From Nitrospira sp. (GTDB lineage Bacteria > Nitrospirota > Nitrospiria > Nitrospirales > Nitrospiraceae), in assembly GCA_018242665.1 (NCBI GenBank), contig JAFEBL010000017.1, positions 1 to 64,000 of the forward strand: DNA of 64,000 nt, given 5' to 3'. Each line of letters begins with the position of its first letter. The first letter of the stretch is position 1. Shown in pieces: positions 53,103-62,023 of this stretch. The translations under genes and the position numbers were made by a program. The notes below the pieces were generated by a model that saw nothing but the letters and a program-made list of their open reading frames with translations, ran no database searches and was not told the DNA's origin.

Positions 53103-54341
53103 CTACGACCGGCCACGTTCAACGCGCTCCGCCAACCAGGCCAGGGCCCCTGCACCGGCAGCCCGGCCGCTGGCCAAACAGGCCGTGAGCAGATAGCCGC
53201 CCGTCGGCGCTTCCCAATCCAGCATTTCTCCCGCACAGAAGATTCCCGGCAAGGCTCGAAACATCAGTCGTGTGTCAATCGACTTCCATTCCACCCCGCC
53301 GGCGGTACTGATCGCTTCCGCCAGCGGGCGCGGCGCGTTCACCGTGAGCTGCAGGGATTTGATCGCCGTCGCCAGGCGGGTCGGGTCCGCAAAATCTTCC
53401 TTCGACACGATTTCGCGAAGCAATCCGGCCTTCACCCCGTCGATATGCGCACGCCGCTGCAAATGGGTCGCCATCGTTTTTTTACCGCGAGGCTGGGAAA
53501 GGTCCTTGATCAGTCGCGGCAGCTCACGATCGGGCGCCAGATCCAACCGGAGGGTCCCCCGACCTGTCGCTTCGATTTCATCCCGCAGGAACGAGGCGAC
53601 GGAGTAGATCACGCCACCCTCGAGGCCGGTCTCGGTAATCACGAATTCTCCCATCCGACGCATGACTGCGCCGGCCGGTGATTTCGCCACCACGCCCACC
53701 GTTTTCACCGGATGCCCGGCGAACTTTGTTCGAAAATGCTCCGTCCATCCGACATCGAACCCGCAGTTCGCCGGTCGCAAGGGAGCGACGGAGATCGAAC
53801 GCGCGCCAAGGATCGGCACCCACGCGCCATCCGAGCCGAGTTGCGGCCAACTGCCCCCGCCCAGCGCCAGAATGACGGCATCGGCTCGTACGGAGGTCGG
53901 CCCTTCTGGCGTCTCGAAGCGAAGCGCCTTGTGTTCATCCCAGCCACGCCAGCGATGACGCACGTGAATGACCAATCCTGCCTGACGCAGACGCCGTAAC
54001 CAGGCGCGCAGCAGCGGAGCAGCCTTCATATCTTTGGGAAACACGCGGCCGGAGGAGCCGACATAGGTCTCGATTCCAAGTCCCTGAGCCCAGGCACGGA
54101 GCGCATCAGGCCCAAACTCGGCCAACCAAGGAGCAACCTGTGCTCGATGCTCGCCATATCTGCTGAGAAAGAGATCGGATGGATCGGAATGGGTCAGATT
54201 CAACCCGCCCTTCCCGGCGAGCAAAAATTTTCGGCCCACAGAGGGCATGGAGTCATAGAGCGCGACCTGTGCGCCCCCGGCCAGCGCTGTTTCGGCGGCC
54301 ATGAGTCCGGCCGGCCCTCCACCGATAATGGCAATGTGCAT
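53103..54341 (-). CDS. TIGR03862-type HI0933-superfamily flavoprotein
   Basis: ATG 54341 starts MHIAIIGGGPAGLMAAETA, the FAD loop. Upstream codons in frame have no signal or ribosome site. The 412-residue protein continues with GRKFLLAGKGGLNLTHSDP, ILALGGGSWPQLGSDGAW and AGEMLDWEAPTGGYLLTACLASGRAAG, matching TIGR03862 flavoproteins. No known reaction is assigned. It is 85 bp downstream of the C39-like gene and 16 bp upstream of the hydrolase gene, all on the minus strand. Confidence 0.88.
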   Translation of the reverse strand: MHIAIIGGGPAGLMAAETALAGGAQVALYDSMPSVGRKFLLAGKGGLNLTHSDPSDLFLSRYGEHRAQVAPWLAEFGPDALRAWAQGLGIETYVGSSGRVFPKDMKAAPLLRAWLRRLRQAGLVIHVRHRWRGWDEHKALRFETPEGPTSVRADAVILALGGGSWPQLGSDGAWVPILGARSISVAPLRPANCGFDVGWTEHFRTKFAGHPVKTVGVVAKSPAGAVMRRMGEFVITETGLEGGVIYSVASFLRDEIEATGRGTLRLDLAPDRELPRLIKDLSQPRGKKTMATHLQRRAHIDGVKAGLLREIVSKEDFADPTRLATAIKSLQLTVNAPRPLAEAISTAGGVEWKSIDTRLMFRALPGIFCAGEMLDWEAPTGGYLLTACLASGRAAGAGALAWLAERVERGRS

Positions 54342-54426
54342 ACGATCTACCGATTGAACCCGTGAGCGCCTGAGATCGCTTCGAAAATGCGCTGCTGTCT
54401 TACCATGGATGGAGGGGGAAGCGCAC

Positions 54427-54882
54427 TCATCCGGCTTGGCGCTTGATCTGCGGGTGAACCGCGTTGCGAAGCGGAAGCATGACTGGGAGAAACCACTTCG
54501 GCTGCATGCGCCCAAAATCCACGCGCATATGCGTGCTCAATGACGCCTTGGAATCAAGCACGTACTTGTGCTTCCGATCTCGCACAAACACGACCCAATG
54601 CCAGCAGGGCCGACGCGCTTCCAGATGCCATGTAATCGCCAATAGCGCGCAATCAGGCAGGTCTGTCCATGAACGAAACGGCGTGGGCGTCCGTGCGACA
54701 CGCGAGCCAAAGCACGAAAGCAATCGCTGAACCGGCTCCGTCTCAGACCACAGCGATATATCGTGTACGAAGATTCCGGTCGAGGCAGCCACCGCCTTGG
54801 CGTGTGCATAGGACACACCCGCAATCGCTGCGACCGCCGCAATGCCACAACCGGTTTGGTCCGCCTGCACGACCGGTTTCAT
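54427..54882 (-). CDS. C39-like cysteine-peptidase-fold protein
   Basis: ATG 54882 overlaps the upstream GNAT gene's stop by 4 bp (ATGA), so the two are probably coupled. The 151-residue protein has the cysteine-protease layout of C39-like proteins: Cys in VVQADQTGCGIAAVAAIAG, His in CWHWVVFVRD and Asp in YVLDSKA. It could be a peptidase, or a transglutaminase-like or maturation protein. There is no ABC transporter nearby, unlike bacteriocin C39 systems. The function stays open. The frame extends further upstream but only as antisense shadow. Confidence 0.78.
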   Translation of the reverse strand: MKPVVQADQTGCGIAAVAAIAGVSYAHAKAVAASTGIFVHDISLWSETEPVQRLLSCFGSRVARTPTPFRSWTDLPDCALLAITWHLEARRPCWHWVVFVRDRKHKYVLDSKASLSTHMRVDFGRMQPKWFLPVMLPLRNAVHPQIKRQAG

Positions 54883-55352
54883 CGAAGGTCCACTTTCAAT
54901 TTCCGCCCGCCGGACTGGCTGAACCCCTCTCGCGCATAAAACGCCAGAGTCCGGTCGAATTGCGGCAGCGGTGGCGTGGTGACCTCCAGCCTGCTCCAGC
55001 CTTTCAAGCGGGCAACACGTTTCGCTTCCGCCAGCAACTCGCGCCCCACACCGTGCGACCGCCGGTCCGGGCGTACATACAATTCCGGGATGATCCCGAA
55101 CAATCCCTCCGCATACAGCGCACGGCATTCAGACAAGGCCAGCAGACCGGCGAGGCGGTCACCGTCCCGCGCCAGCAATACGGTATAGCTGCCATCCTCC
55201 AGCCAGGACCGGGTCCGTGCTGACGTTTCATCCAACGAGAACGCAAACGCCTGCGTCCCGATGGCAGCCATGATCTCCTGCAGCAAGTCACCAATCAACT
55301 TCGCAATGGTCGTGGCATCGGACGGCTGTGCCGCTGTAATTCGAATCGGCAT
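54879..55352 (-). CDS. GNAT-family N-acetyltransferase
   Basis: The 157-residue protein has the GNAT core: ITAAQPSDATTIAKLIG at the start, LAGLLALSECRALYAEGLFGIIPELYVRPDRRSHGVGRELL with the acetyl-CoA loop RRSHGVG, and the C-terminal TLAFYAREGFSQSGGRKLKVDL. The acceptor is unknown. It begins 5 bp after the antiporter stop and its own stop overlaps the C39-like gene by 4 bp. The partnership with the cysteine-protease-like protein is worth noting. Confidence 0.9.
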   Translation of the reverse strand: MPIRITAAQPSDATTIAKLIGDLLQEIMAAIGTQAFAFSLDETSARTRSWLEDGSYTVLLARDGDRLAGLLALSECRALYAEGLFGIIPELYVRPDRRSHGVGRELLAEAKRVARLKGWSRLEVTTPPLPQFDRTLAFYAREGFSQSGGRKLKVDLR

Positions 55353-55357
55353 TGTCC

Positions 55358-56974
55358 TTAGCCCCGGGCTCTGCCCACCCGTCGCTCGCCGACACCCTGA
55401 TGCAGGGCGGCGACATCCAGCTCCTGTTCCAGCTGATGCAGCACTTCATCGCTGATCGTGCCGTCGTTCCGAAGTCCGATCAGGGCAAACCGCTCAGCGG
55501 TCAGCACTTCATGATGCAGGCGCTGGACGGTTTCAAGGTTTCCGTCAGTATGGATATCCTCCTGCACGCCAGTCCGCGTAAGGTGTTCCAACCGACGCAG
55601 ATACCGCAAGCGCACGCTCTCGACCTGCTCGACGGCGACCCAGTGTTCCGTCACGACCTGATCCAATCGAGTCAACGCCGCCGTGGCCGCATGCTCTCGC
55701 GCCAGCCGTTCTTCGTGCTCCAACTCATGTTCTTCTTCGAGGCGCAGCCTCTGGATAATCGGCGGAAGTGAAAGGCCCTGCAGCACCAACGTGGCTAGGA
55801 TGACCGTAAAGCTGATGAGGATAATTTCCGACCGGAAGGGAAATGGCGCGCCGGAGCCGGTTGTCATTGGAAGCGCCAAGGCCGCCGCCAAGGTGACGAT
55901 ACCCCGCATGCCGGTCCACGAAATGAGAAACAACATCTTCCAGGAAGGCATCGGATCACGCGCGCGCAAAGCGGGGCTCAGATATCGCGGAATCAGCGCC
56001 GCCAGCGGCACCCAGAGAAATCGCACAAGGATCGCCGTTGCGCTCACCATCAATCCGGCAAACAGGACGGGGCCGTACTGCCCGTGAGGCACGGCGTCCC
56101 GGAGCGCGCCCAATTGCAGACCGATCAAAATAAAAATCACGCCGTTTAGCACAAAGATCAACAACTCCCACACGGCTCGGGCCTGGAGACGAGTTGCCGG
56201 CGCGACCGCACCGCTGAAGTACTGACGGACGTAGAGTCCACCCGCCACACAGGCCAACACAGCCGATGCATGCACCGATTCCGCGATCACCCAGGCGATG
56301 TAGGGGGCCAGCAACGTGATCCCGATTTGCGTGAAACCATCTTCCGTCGCGCAGAGCGTCCACCGCGAGAACCAGCCCGCCGCGATGCCGATGGCAATGC
56401 CCGCTCCTGCGGCAAACAGAAACTCCAGGAGTGTGTGGCCGAGCACGAACGACCCACCCACCACGGCCCCCACGGCAGCTCGATATAGCACCAGAGCGGT
56501 GGCGTCGTTGACTAGGCTTTCACCTTCCAGGATGGTGACGACACGACGAGGAATCCGCAGACGTTTCCCGATGGCCGTGGCCGACACCGCATCTGGCGGC
56601 GAGACGATGGCTCCCAGAGCGACGGCTTCCGCCCAGCCGATGCCTGGCAGCAACGCATGCGCCACCGCCGCAACCCCGGCAGTCGTGGCAAGTACCAATC
56701 CGACCGCTAAGAGGGAGATCGGCCTGAGGTTTTGCCGGAACTCCCGCAACGACGTGAAATAGGCGGCTGCCCAGAGAATCGGCGGAAGGAAGACTAGAAA
56801 CACGAGGTCCGGGTGCAGCGTCACTGTCGGCAAACCCGGCACCAAGCCCAGAACTAAGCCGCCCAGCACTAGAAAAATCGGGTACGGGATACGGATCTTC
56901 TGCGCAATCGTGGTGAGGGCCAACACCACCGCGAGCAGCAGGATAATGATTTCGAGTTGATGCAGGCTTTCCAT
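55358..56974 (-). CDS. CPA1-type Na+/H+ antiporter
   Basis: The 538-residue protein has about 12 membrane helices and CPA1 marks: the GAIVSPPDAVSATAIGKRL segment with the ion-binding Asp, LEGESLVNDATALVLYRAAV with the conserved ND, and WTGMRGIVTLAAALALP with the Arg. A cytoplasmic tail of about 130 residues is rich in Glu, Arg and Gln helices and may regulate it. It exchanges sodium for protons. The GNAT gene follows 5 bp later on the same strand. Confidence 0.93.
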   Translation of the reverse strand: MESLHQLEIIILLLAVVLALTTIAQKIRIPYPIFLVLGGLVLGLVPGLPTVTLHPDLVFLVFLPPILWAAAYFTSLREFRQNLRPISLLAVGLVLATTAGVAAVAHALLPGIGWAEAVALGAIVSPPDAVSATAIGKRLRIPRRVVTILEGESLVNDATALVLYRAAVGAVVGGSFVLGHTLLEFLFAAGAGIAIGIAAGWFSRWTLCATEDGFTQIGITLLAPYIAWVIAESVHASAVLACVAGGLYVRQYFSGAVAPATRLQARAVWELLIFVLNGVIFILIGLQLGALRDAVPHGQYGPVLFAGLMVSATAILVRFLWVPLAALIPRYLSPALRARDPMPSWKMLFLISWTGMRGIVTLAAALALPMTTGSGAPFPFRSEIILISFTVILATLVLQGLSLPPIIQRLRLEEEHELEHEERLAREHAATAALTRLDQVVTEHWVAVEQVESVRLRYLRRLEHLTRTGVQEDIHTDGNLETVQRLHHEVLTAERFALIGLRNDGTISDEVLHQLEQELDVAALHQGVGERRVGRARG

Positions 56975-57006
56975 AGAGTCAGAACACGAAATGAGCCGAC
57001 AGTCGG

Positions 57007-57843
57007 CTACATCCCGATCGTTTCAAGCTGTTGAAGGTCCTCGGATGAAATAGTGAACTGATCGGACCGGAGATCCTCGGCCATATGTTGTTGGTTGGTC
57101 GTGCCAGTGAGCGGCAACATGCCGATCTGCATCGCAAACCGGAACACCAGCTGCGCCAGGCCGACGCCGTACTTGGCGGCCATGGCGCGCACGTCCGGAT
57201 CGGCGAAGATATCCCGGTTGGCCGTGAGCAATGAGAAGCCCTGATAGATGATCCCGTGGGCACGGCAAATCTCCCGTACGTCCTGATCCCATCCTAGCGC
57301 GGCATAGCAACGATTTTGGACGACCATGGGTTTATGCGCGGCCCGTTCGCAAAGCTGCCGGAGTTGATCCGACGATACGTTACTGATGCCGATCATGCGC
57401 GTGGTTCCCGCCGCATACAGACTCTCGATCGCCGCCCACACTTCCCAATCCGCATCGCTCAAGCCTCGACGGGCATAGGGCCCGTGCAGCACATAGGAGT
57501 CCAGATAGTCGGTGTGCAGATGGGCGAGGGAGCTGGCGAACGATTGCTTCACCTGGGTGGTGAGATCGGCCTGCGCGTCATAGGGCGTCCGATGATCTTG
57601 CCCGTTGACCGGCGTAAATTTCGTCTGGACAAACAGCCGCTCACGCGGCGTGCCCTGCTTCGCCAATTCGACGAGCGCTTCCCCGACCAGCGCTTCCTGG
57701 TAGTGGATCAACTGATTGGCGGTATCGATGGCGGTAAACCCCGCCGCCACGGCCTCCAACACCAATTGAGTCGTAGCCTCTTTCTTCCAGGCCGTTCCAT
57801 ACATGAACGCGGGGATAGTGACTTGATTATAAGCCGTCAGCAT
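57007..57843 (-). CDS. Aldo/keto reductase
   Basis: ATG 57843 has GGAGG ten bases upstream; an in-frame ATG at 57870 is the alternative. The 278-residue protein has the AKR tetrad: Asp in AIDTANQ, Tyr in IHYQE (offset by the local insertion), Lys in FVQTKF and His in YVLHGP, plus GISNVSSDQL. It should reduce carbonyls with NADPH. It sits on the minus strand 32 bp upstream of the antiporter gene. Confidence 0.92.
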   Translation of the reverse strand: MLTAYNQVTIPAFMYGTAWKKEATTQLVLEAVAAGFTAIDTANQLIHYQEALVGEALVELAKQGTPRERLFVQTKFTPVNGQDHRTPYDAQADLTTQVKQSFASSLAHLHTDYLDSYVLHGPYARRGLSDADWEVWAAIESLYAAGTTRMIGISNVSSDQLRQLCERAAHKPMVVQNRCYAALGWDQDVREICRAHGIIYQGFSLLTANRDIFADPDVRAMAAKYGVGLAQLVFRFAMQIGMLPLTGTTNQQHMAEDLRSDQFTISSEDLQQLETIGM

Positions 57844-58011
57844 GGCGTGACACCCTCCATGCCGTACCATACACAGATCTTCGCGATGGTCTCAATATTG
57901 GCGACGATCTGCGGCAACTGCAATGGATGCCGATGAAGATCGCGGCGCCGACCTTTCGAGGCCTGAATTGCGCCAGGGTCACGGCAGAAATCACTGAAAA
58001 AGGATCGGTTG

Positions 58012-59169
58012 TCACTGGGCTGAGGAGTTCGCGGGGGACTTCTGACGGAAAAGCGGGTGTTGGCGGAGGTGTTCGAACATGATCTGGGCCTTCACTTCTT
58101 CGCCCTCCGCCGTCAAATGACAATTGTCCTGGAACCATTCATCCTTAAACCGGGCTTGTGGAGGAATGACGAACGCGATGTCATGCGCCTTGGCGATGCT
58201 TCGCATGACGTCATAATTCTTGTCCAGCCCCACCACAAGGGCGTCTTCAAACCCATTGAATGCGCCGGCATTTTTCGACAGGTGTTCTTTTCGGGCCTGC
58301 AGGAAGCCAAAGAGGACCACGTCCGCTCCGTCGTCCTGACTCAACCGGACGAGATAGTCGAGGTTCCGTCGAAACCCCTCCGGATTCTGCGTCCGGACGC
58401 GTTGCAACGCTAGTTTGGGATCCACTTCCCAAAACGGCTTCGTGTCATGCACGGAAGCAACCGGTTCAAGCCATCGGGCATACAGATACTTCCCCACATT
58501 GGTCTTCTGCAGCAGTGTCTTTTCACCTGGACGTGGAACCGTGCCGTTCCCATGCTGCCTGAAGTGGGTATATTCCGGATTATAGCCGTCGAAAAACAGC
58601 GGGAGAACGTCATTGCCCCCACCGTGATAGATCACGAGATCTGGTTGAAGAAACCGATGCCGAAACACATACCCCGCCAAGGCCTCCGCGCTCGTGCCGT
58701 AATTCAGCCCGGCATTGATCACCTGTACCGATCGGCCGGTCTGCGCCTGTAATTTCGCTTCGAGCCGAGCCACCCAGGTATCCGCTGGATTTTTCACATA
58801 GGGCCACATGAATGTGGTCGAGCCGCCGAGGACCAGCACCCGAATCGTCTCGGCTGGTTTCGCAATCGGGAACTCCGCATTGCGGTATCCCAGACTATTC
58901 GTTTGTTGATAGCCGTCAGCATCGAAGTTCGGTGCGTGTGTATACAAGAGATAGGGATGAGGAATGATCGAGTTGACTTCCCCCTTGGAGGCAGACTTGG
59001 GGTTGTCCTGCCGCCCCATGTACCACGCCACCATCTGCTTTCCATTTTTCCAAGAAGACTTTTCATAGAGATAGCCCGTGACGACTTCCAGGAACGCCGC
59101 GGAGACCACGACACTGAACAGGCCGAGCGTCGCCATGAGCATGATTCGTGTGGGTTTGGTGAGGACCAT
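58012..59169 (-). CDS. SGNH/GDSL-family hydrolase
   Basis: The 385-residue protein has an N-terminal membrane anchor or signal (about 8-28) and the SGNH blocks: Ser in LVLGGSTTF, Gly in NYGTS, Asn in YHGGGND, and Asp-His in WFQDNCHLTAEG. It is likely an extracytoplasmic esterase or acetyl-esterase acting on a polysaccharide or lipid. AAGGG precedes ATG. The DxxH pair has a Cys between (DNCH). Confidence 0.9.
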   Translation of the reverse strand: MVLTKPTRIMLMATLGLFSVVVSAAFLEVVTGYLYEKSSWKNGKQMVAWYMGRQDNPKSASKGEVNSIIPHPYLLYTHAPNFDADGYQQTNSLGYRNAEFPIAKPAETIRVLVLGGSTTFMWPYVKNPADTWVARLEAKLQAQTGRSVQVINAGLNYGTSAEALAGYVFRHRFLQPDLVIYHGGGNDVLPLFFDGYNPEYTHFRQHGNGTVPRPGEKTLLQKTNVGKYLYARWLEPVASVHDTKPFWEVDPKLALQRVRTQNPEGFRRNLDYLVRLSQDDGADVVLFGFLQARKEHLSKNAGAFNGFEDALVVGLDKNYDVMRSIAKAHDIAFVIPPQARFKDEWFQDNCHLTAEGEEVKAQIMFEHLRQHPLFRQKSPANSSAQ

Positions 59170-59380
59170 ACGCGCACCCTTGCCTTGGAATGTTGATAGT
59201 CAGGCCGAGGCGGTTCCAACCAGGTATCCTACGAAGGAATCCGGGGGAAAGGCTTTGGATATCGGCACACTGGGCGACCGGATTTTGTCCAGCCAATGCT
59301 TCGGCGACCGGACCCGCTGGCCACCCCTCGCCCCAACCTGATAGAGTGCCGCGTCACGAACCCCGAAGGAGCAGTCCGAC

Positions 59381-59695
59381 ATGGATGCAGCACAGGCCAA
59401 TCAACTTGTTGAGCTTCGACTCACTCCCGGCTATATCAAAGACCATCCCTGGACCGTTCAGGCCATCAACGGATTCCTCTCTGCCTATTTCATGGAGAAG
59501 CCGGGATTCTCCGTGCAACGCCATTATGACGACCTCGAGTCGGGTATGCACGTGTGGATCTGCGACGCTCCAGCCACCATGAAGATCACGGTGCTGTTAC
59601 GGCGGCTGCAGGCCGACATTCCCCCCTGCCGTTACTTTCAGCCCTCAGGCGAGCCGCCGGCCAGACCGCAGTATGTGATCGACAGCCCGGAATAA
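59381..59695 (+). CDS. Hypothetical protein, 104 residues
   Basis: AAGGAG eight bases upstream supports ATG 59381. The protein has helices (IKDHPWTVQAINGFLSAYFM) and beta strands (MHVWICDAPATMKITVLLRRL), with two cysteines. No known motif is recognised. It is followed directly by a short GC-rich hairpin. The 211-bp gap before it shows no further gene. Coding status is well supported by the ribosome site and its ordinary composition. Confidence 0.72.
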   Translation: MDAAQANQLVELRLTPGYIKDHPWTVQAINGFLSAYFMEKPGFSVQRHYDDLESGMHVWICDAPATMKITVLLRRLQADIPPCRYFQPSGEPPARPQYVIDSPE

Positions 59696-59713
59696 CGGCG
59701 CGCGCTTGCGCCG
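59696..59713 (+). terminator. GC-rich hairpin after the 104-residue protein
   Basis: CGGCGC and GCGCCG pair around a 6-nt loop immediately after the stop codon. No T-run follows, so it is a weak terminator candidate. Confidence 0.35.
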
Positions 59714-59764
59714 CTCCCGGCCTCATCGCTACACTGCGCGAAATATGCACAACGGAGGATTGCC

Positions 59765-60373
59765 ATGCGAGTGATCGTCATCGGAGGAACAGGTACCATC
59801 GGATCGGCTGTCGTGAAGCGGCTCTCTACGCGGCATGAAGTGGTGGTGGTCGGGCACAAGAAGGGCGCCTTTCAACTGGACCTGGCTTCGCCGGATTCCA
59901 TCACCAGCCTGTTCAAAGCGGTCGGCACCTGCGACGCCGTGGTCAGCACCGCCGGAATCGCCAAGTTTGCGAGCCTGGACGACCTGACCTATGACGACTA
60001 TTTCATCGGCCTGAAAAATAAATTGATGGGCCAGGCGAATCTGGTACGGATCGGCCGGCCGTTCGTGATCAACCACGGCTCCTTCACGCTCACCAGTGGA
60101 GTGCTGAGCCAGCACCCTATGAAAGGCAGCTGCGCCATCAGCATGGTCAATGCAGGACTGGAAGGATTTGTCCGCGCCGCCGCCATCGATCTGCCACGCG
60201 GCCTCCGGGTGAACGTCGTCAGCCCGCCCTGGGTGACGGAAACGTTGATCGCCAGGGGGATGGATCCCTCCATCGGCATTCCTGCCGATCAGGTCGCGCA
60301 ATCCTATCTGGCGAGTGTGGAAGGGACGATGACGGGACAGACACTGGATCCCAGGCAGATCGCCGCAACCTAG
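59765..60373 (+). CDS. Short-chain dehydrogenase-like protein lacking the YxxxK pair
   Basis: The 202-residue protein has the Rossmann loop VIGGTGTIGSAVVKRLS and an SDR-like C-terminus (LRVNVVSPPWVTETLI). The position of the usual Tyr-x3-Lys pair reads SCAISMVNAG, so the catalytic Tyr and Lys are not present. Small SDR-like proteins with this Ser/Asn replacement are common and remain poorly characterised; they may bind NAD(P) without being dehydrogenases. GGAGG-like purines precede ATG (CACAACGGAGGATTGCC). Confidence 0.85.
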   Translation: MRVIVIGGTGTIGSAVVKRLSTRHEVVVVGHKKGAFQLDLASPDSITSLFKAVGTCDAVVSTAGIAKFASLDDLTYDDYFIGLKNKLMGQANLVRIGRPFVINHGSFTLTSGVLSQHPMKGSCAISMVNAGLEGFVRAAAIDLPRGLRVNVVSPPWVTETLIARGMDPSIGIPADQVAQSYLASVEGTMTGQTLDPRQIAAT

Positions 60374-60388
60374 CGCCACAACGCGTGG

Positions 60389-61504
60389 CTACCCTGCCGT
60401 GATATGAAACACACCTAACGGGTAGGCGTGGCCATTCACCAGCAGCTCAATCCGGTGCACGCCGGGATAGTGTGTGCGAGTGGTGAGTTGAGTGAGGGCC
60501 AGGGATTTGCTGAAACGAAGCGTCTCCCGCGCGGCGAGTTCGACCGTCTTGAATGTGAACACCTTCGGACTGTGCTTGCCATTCGCCTTGACGTAGTGGA
60601 CGCGCAAATCCACCAGCACCCGTTGTACCCCGGATGCTTGATTCGCCACCTCCCAGGTGATGCCCACTGACGAGCCGATCCGAGGCCGCGACGGAGTGAT
60701 GCGGATCTTCTCCACTGCGACCAACGGTGTGTGCCCGAAGCCCAAGACATGGAGTGCCCCTGATTCTCCCCGCTTGACCGCCGACCGCAGCGCATGGCGA
60801 ATGATCCAACGGCGCTCCTCCGTCGCATGCGCCAGCCACCGCCTGGCCGTCTCGACCAGCACCTCGGGATGGTCTTTCCCAATATCATTCAGATTGTTGG
60901 CCACACTGCGACGCACATACAGGGACGGATCGTCTTTCAACCGCTCCAAGAGAGCCAGCACCGGCCGCGGATCAGCCTGAAACGCGCGGAGCCTCGGCGC
61001 CCAGGGCAATCGCGGACAGGTGCCTTCCGAGACCAGGCGTCGCACGTCTTCACTGGGATCAGCCGTCCATTCCGCCAGGCGGGCCAACGTGGCGGCCTTG
61101 TGCCGCTCCAGATACCGGCGGATGGAGAACTCAGCCGTGAATCGTTGCGTCAGCAGATATTGCGCGCGCATGGAGGCGTCGAAATGGTCCAGTCCGTATT
61201 CCGCCACGAAAAAGACATGCGGAAGAAAGAAGAAGCCGCCCATGCCCGAGGCAACCGTTCGCGTCGGCGGCTGGTCGAGTGACGCCAGAAGAATCTCAAG
61301 GGCCCGTTCATAGTCATCCGGCAAACCCCGTCGCAAGGCATGCGCGATCTTCCAGGCGCGCGGCATCAATTCGAGCTCGTCATATCCGTCCAGCACCGAC
61401 CGGACGAAGGCCTTCTCGTCGAATCGAGGGAACACGGCGGCAATCATTCGCGCAATGGTCCGGGGAACATCGGCGCCGAAACTATTCTTGAGCGGTTCCG
61501 CCAT
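60389..61504 (-). CDS. alkC: AlkC-like DNA alkylation repair protein
   Basis: The 371-residue protein has a helical, HEAT-like N-terminal region (about 1-240; FPRFDEKAFVRSVL, PSLYVRRSVANNLNDIGKDHP, TRRWLAHATEERRWIIRHALRSAVKRGE) and an immunoglobulin-like C-terminal domain (VGITWEVANQASGVQRVLVDLRVHY to the end). This combination is that of AlkC glycosylases, which excise 3-methyladenine and related lesions. It starts 6 bp after the SUI1/YciH gene's stop, so both belong to one operon. Confidence 0.86.
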   Translation of the reverse strand: MAEPLKNSFGADVPRTIARMIAAVFPRFDEKAFVRSVLDGYDELELMPRAWKIAHALRRGLPDDYERALEILLASLDQPPTRTVASGMGGFFFLPHVFFVAEYGLDHFDASMRAQYLLTQRFTAEFSIRRYLERHKAATLARLAEWTADPSEDVRRLVSEGTCPRLPWAPRLRAFQADPRPVLALLERLKDDPSLYVRRSVANNLNDIGKDHPEVLVETARRWLAHATEERRWIIRHALRSAVKRGESGALHVLGFGHTPLVAVEKIRITPSRPRIGSSVGITWEVANQASGVQRVLVDLRVHYVKANGKHSPKVFTFKTVELAARETLRFSKSLALTQLTTRTHYPGVHRIELLVNGHAYPLGVFHITAG

Positions 61505-61510
61505 GGTCCT

Positions 61511-61900
61511 TCAGCCGCCGGCAAACACCGGCCTGAACCCCGCCTGCGTTAAGATGCGGGCGACGTCGTCGCGCCGGTCTCCTTGAATCTCGATGCGTCC
61601 GTCCTTCACCGTCCCTCCGACGCCGCAAACCTTCTGCATGTCCTTCGCCAGTTGTTCTTTCTCCGTCTGACTGATGCCGACAAATCCCGTGATCACCGTG
61701 ACCGTCTTGCCGCCGCGATGCGCCGTCTGCCTGATGATATCCACCCGGCCGCGATTCTTTGTCGTGGCCGATGGCGCCGCAGGCGGATCAACGTTCTCTC
61801 GCGGCGGAGCCGGCGGCAGCGCGATCTCCTTCAATCCCGCAAACGGACTCTTCCACGCAACCGGTTCTCCATCGGTGGGAATGCGTTTCTTTTCCTTCAT
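61511..61900 (-). CDS. yciH: SUI1/YciH-type translation initiation factor-like protein
   Basis: ATG 61900 has GGAG nine bases upstream; a TTG 18 bases further up is possible. The 129-residue protein has a disordered Pro-rich N-terminus and an eIF1-like domain (VDIIRQTAHRGGKTVTVITGFVG, CGVGGTVKDGRIEIQGDRRDDVARIL). Bacterial YciH proteins bind the ribosome and influence start-site choice. It is directly upstream of alkC on the same strand. Confidence 0.92.
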   Translation of the reverse strand: MKEKKRIPTDGEPVAWKSPFAGLKEIALPPAPPRENVDPPAAPSATTKNRGRVDIIRQTAHRGGKTVTVITGFVGISQTEKEQLAKDMQKVCGVGGTVKDGRIEIQGDRRDDVARILTQAGFRPVFAGG

Positions 61901-61988
61901 GGCACCATGCTCCAGCAACCCCCACAGACCCTTCGCATTTTCGCCAACGCACCTCGGACGTCTGACGTCTTCCCTCTTACCTTTCCCT

Positions 61989-62023
61989 CTTCACGTTTCA
62001 CCTTTCACGTTTCACCTTTCACG
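61989..62023. repeat. TTTCACS tandem repeat at the yaeQ 3' end
   Basis: Five 7-bp units alternate: CTTCACG, TTTCACC, TTTCACG, TTTCACC, TTTCACG. The first 14 bases match 13 of 14 positions of the repeat at 52516-52529. The yaeQ stop codon (62012-62014) lies inside the array, so the last few residues of YaeQ come from repeat sequence. The 111-bp gap that holds the rest of the array has no other feature I can see. Confidence 0.75.
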
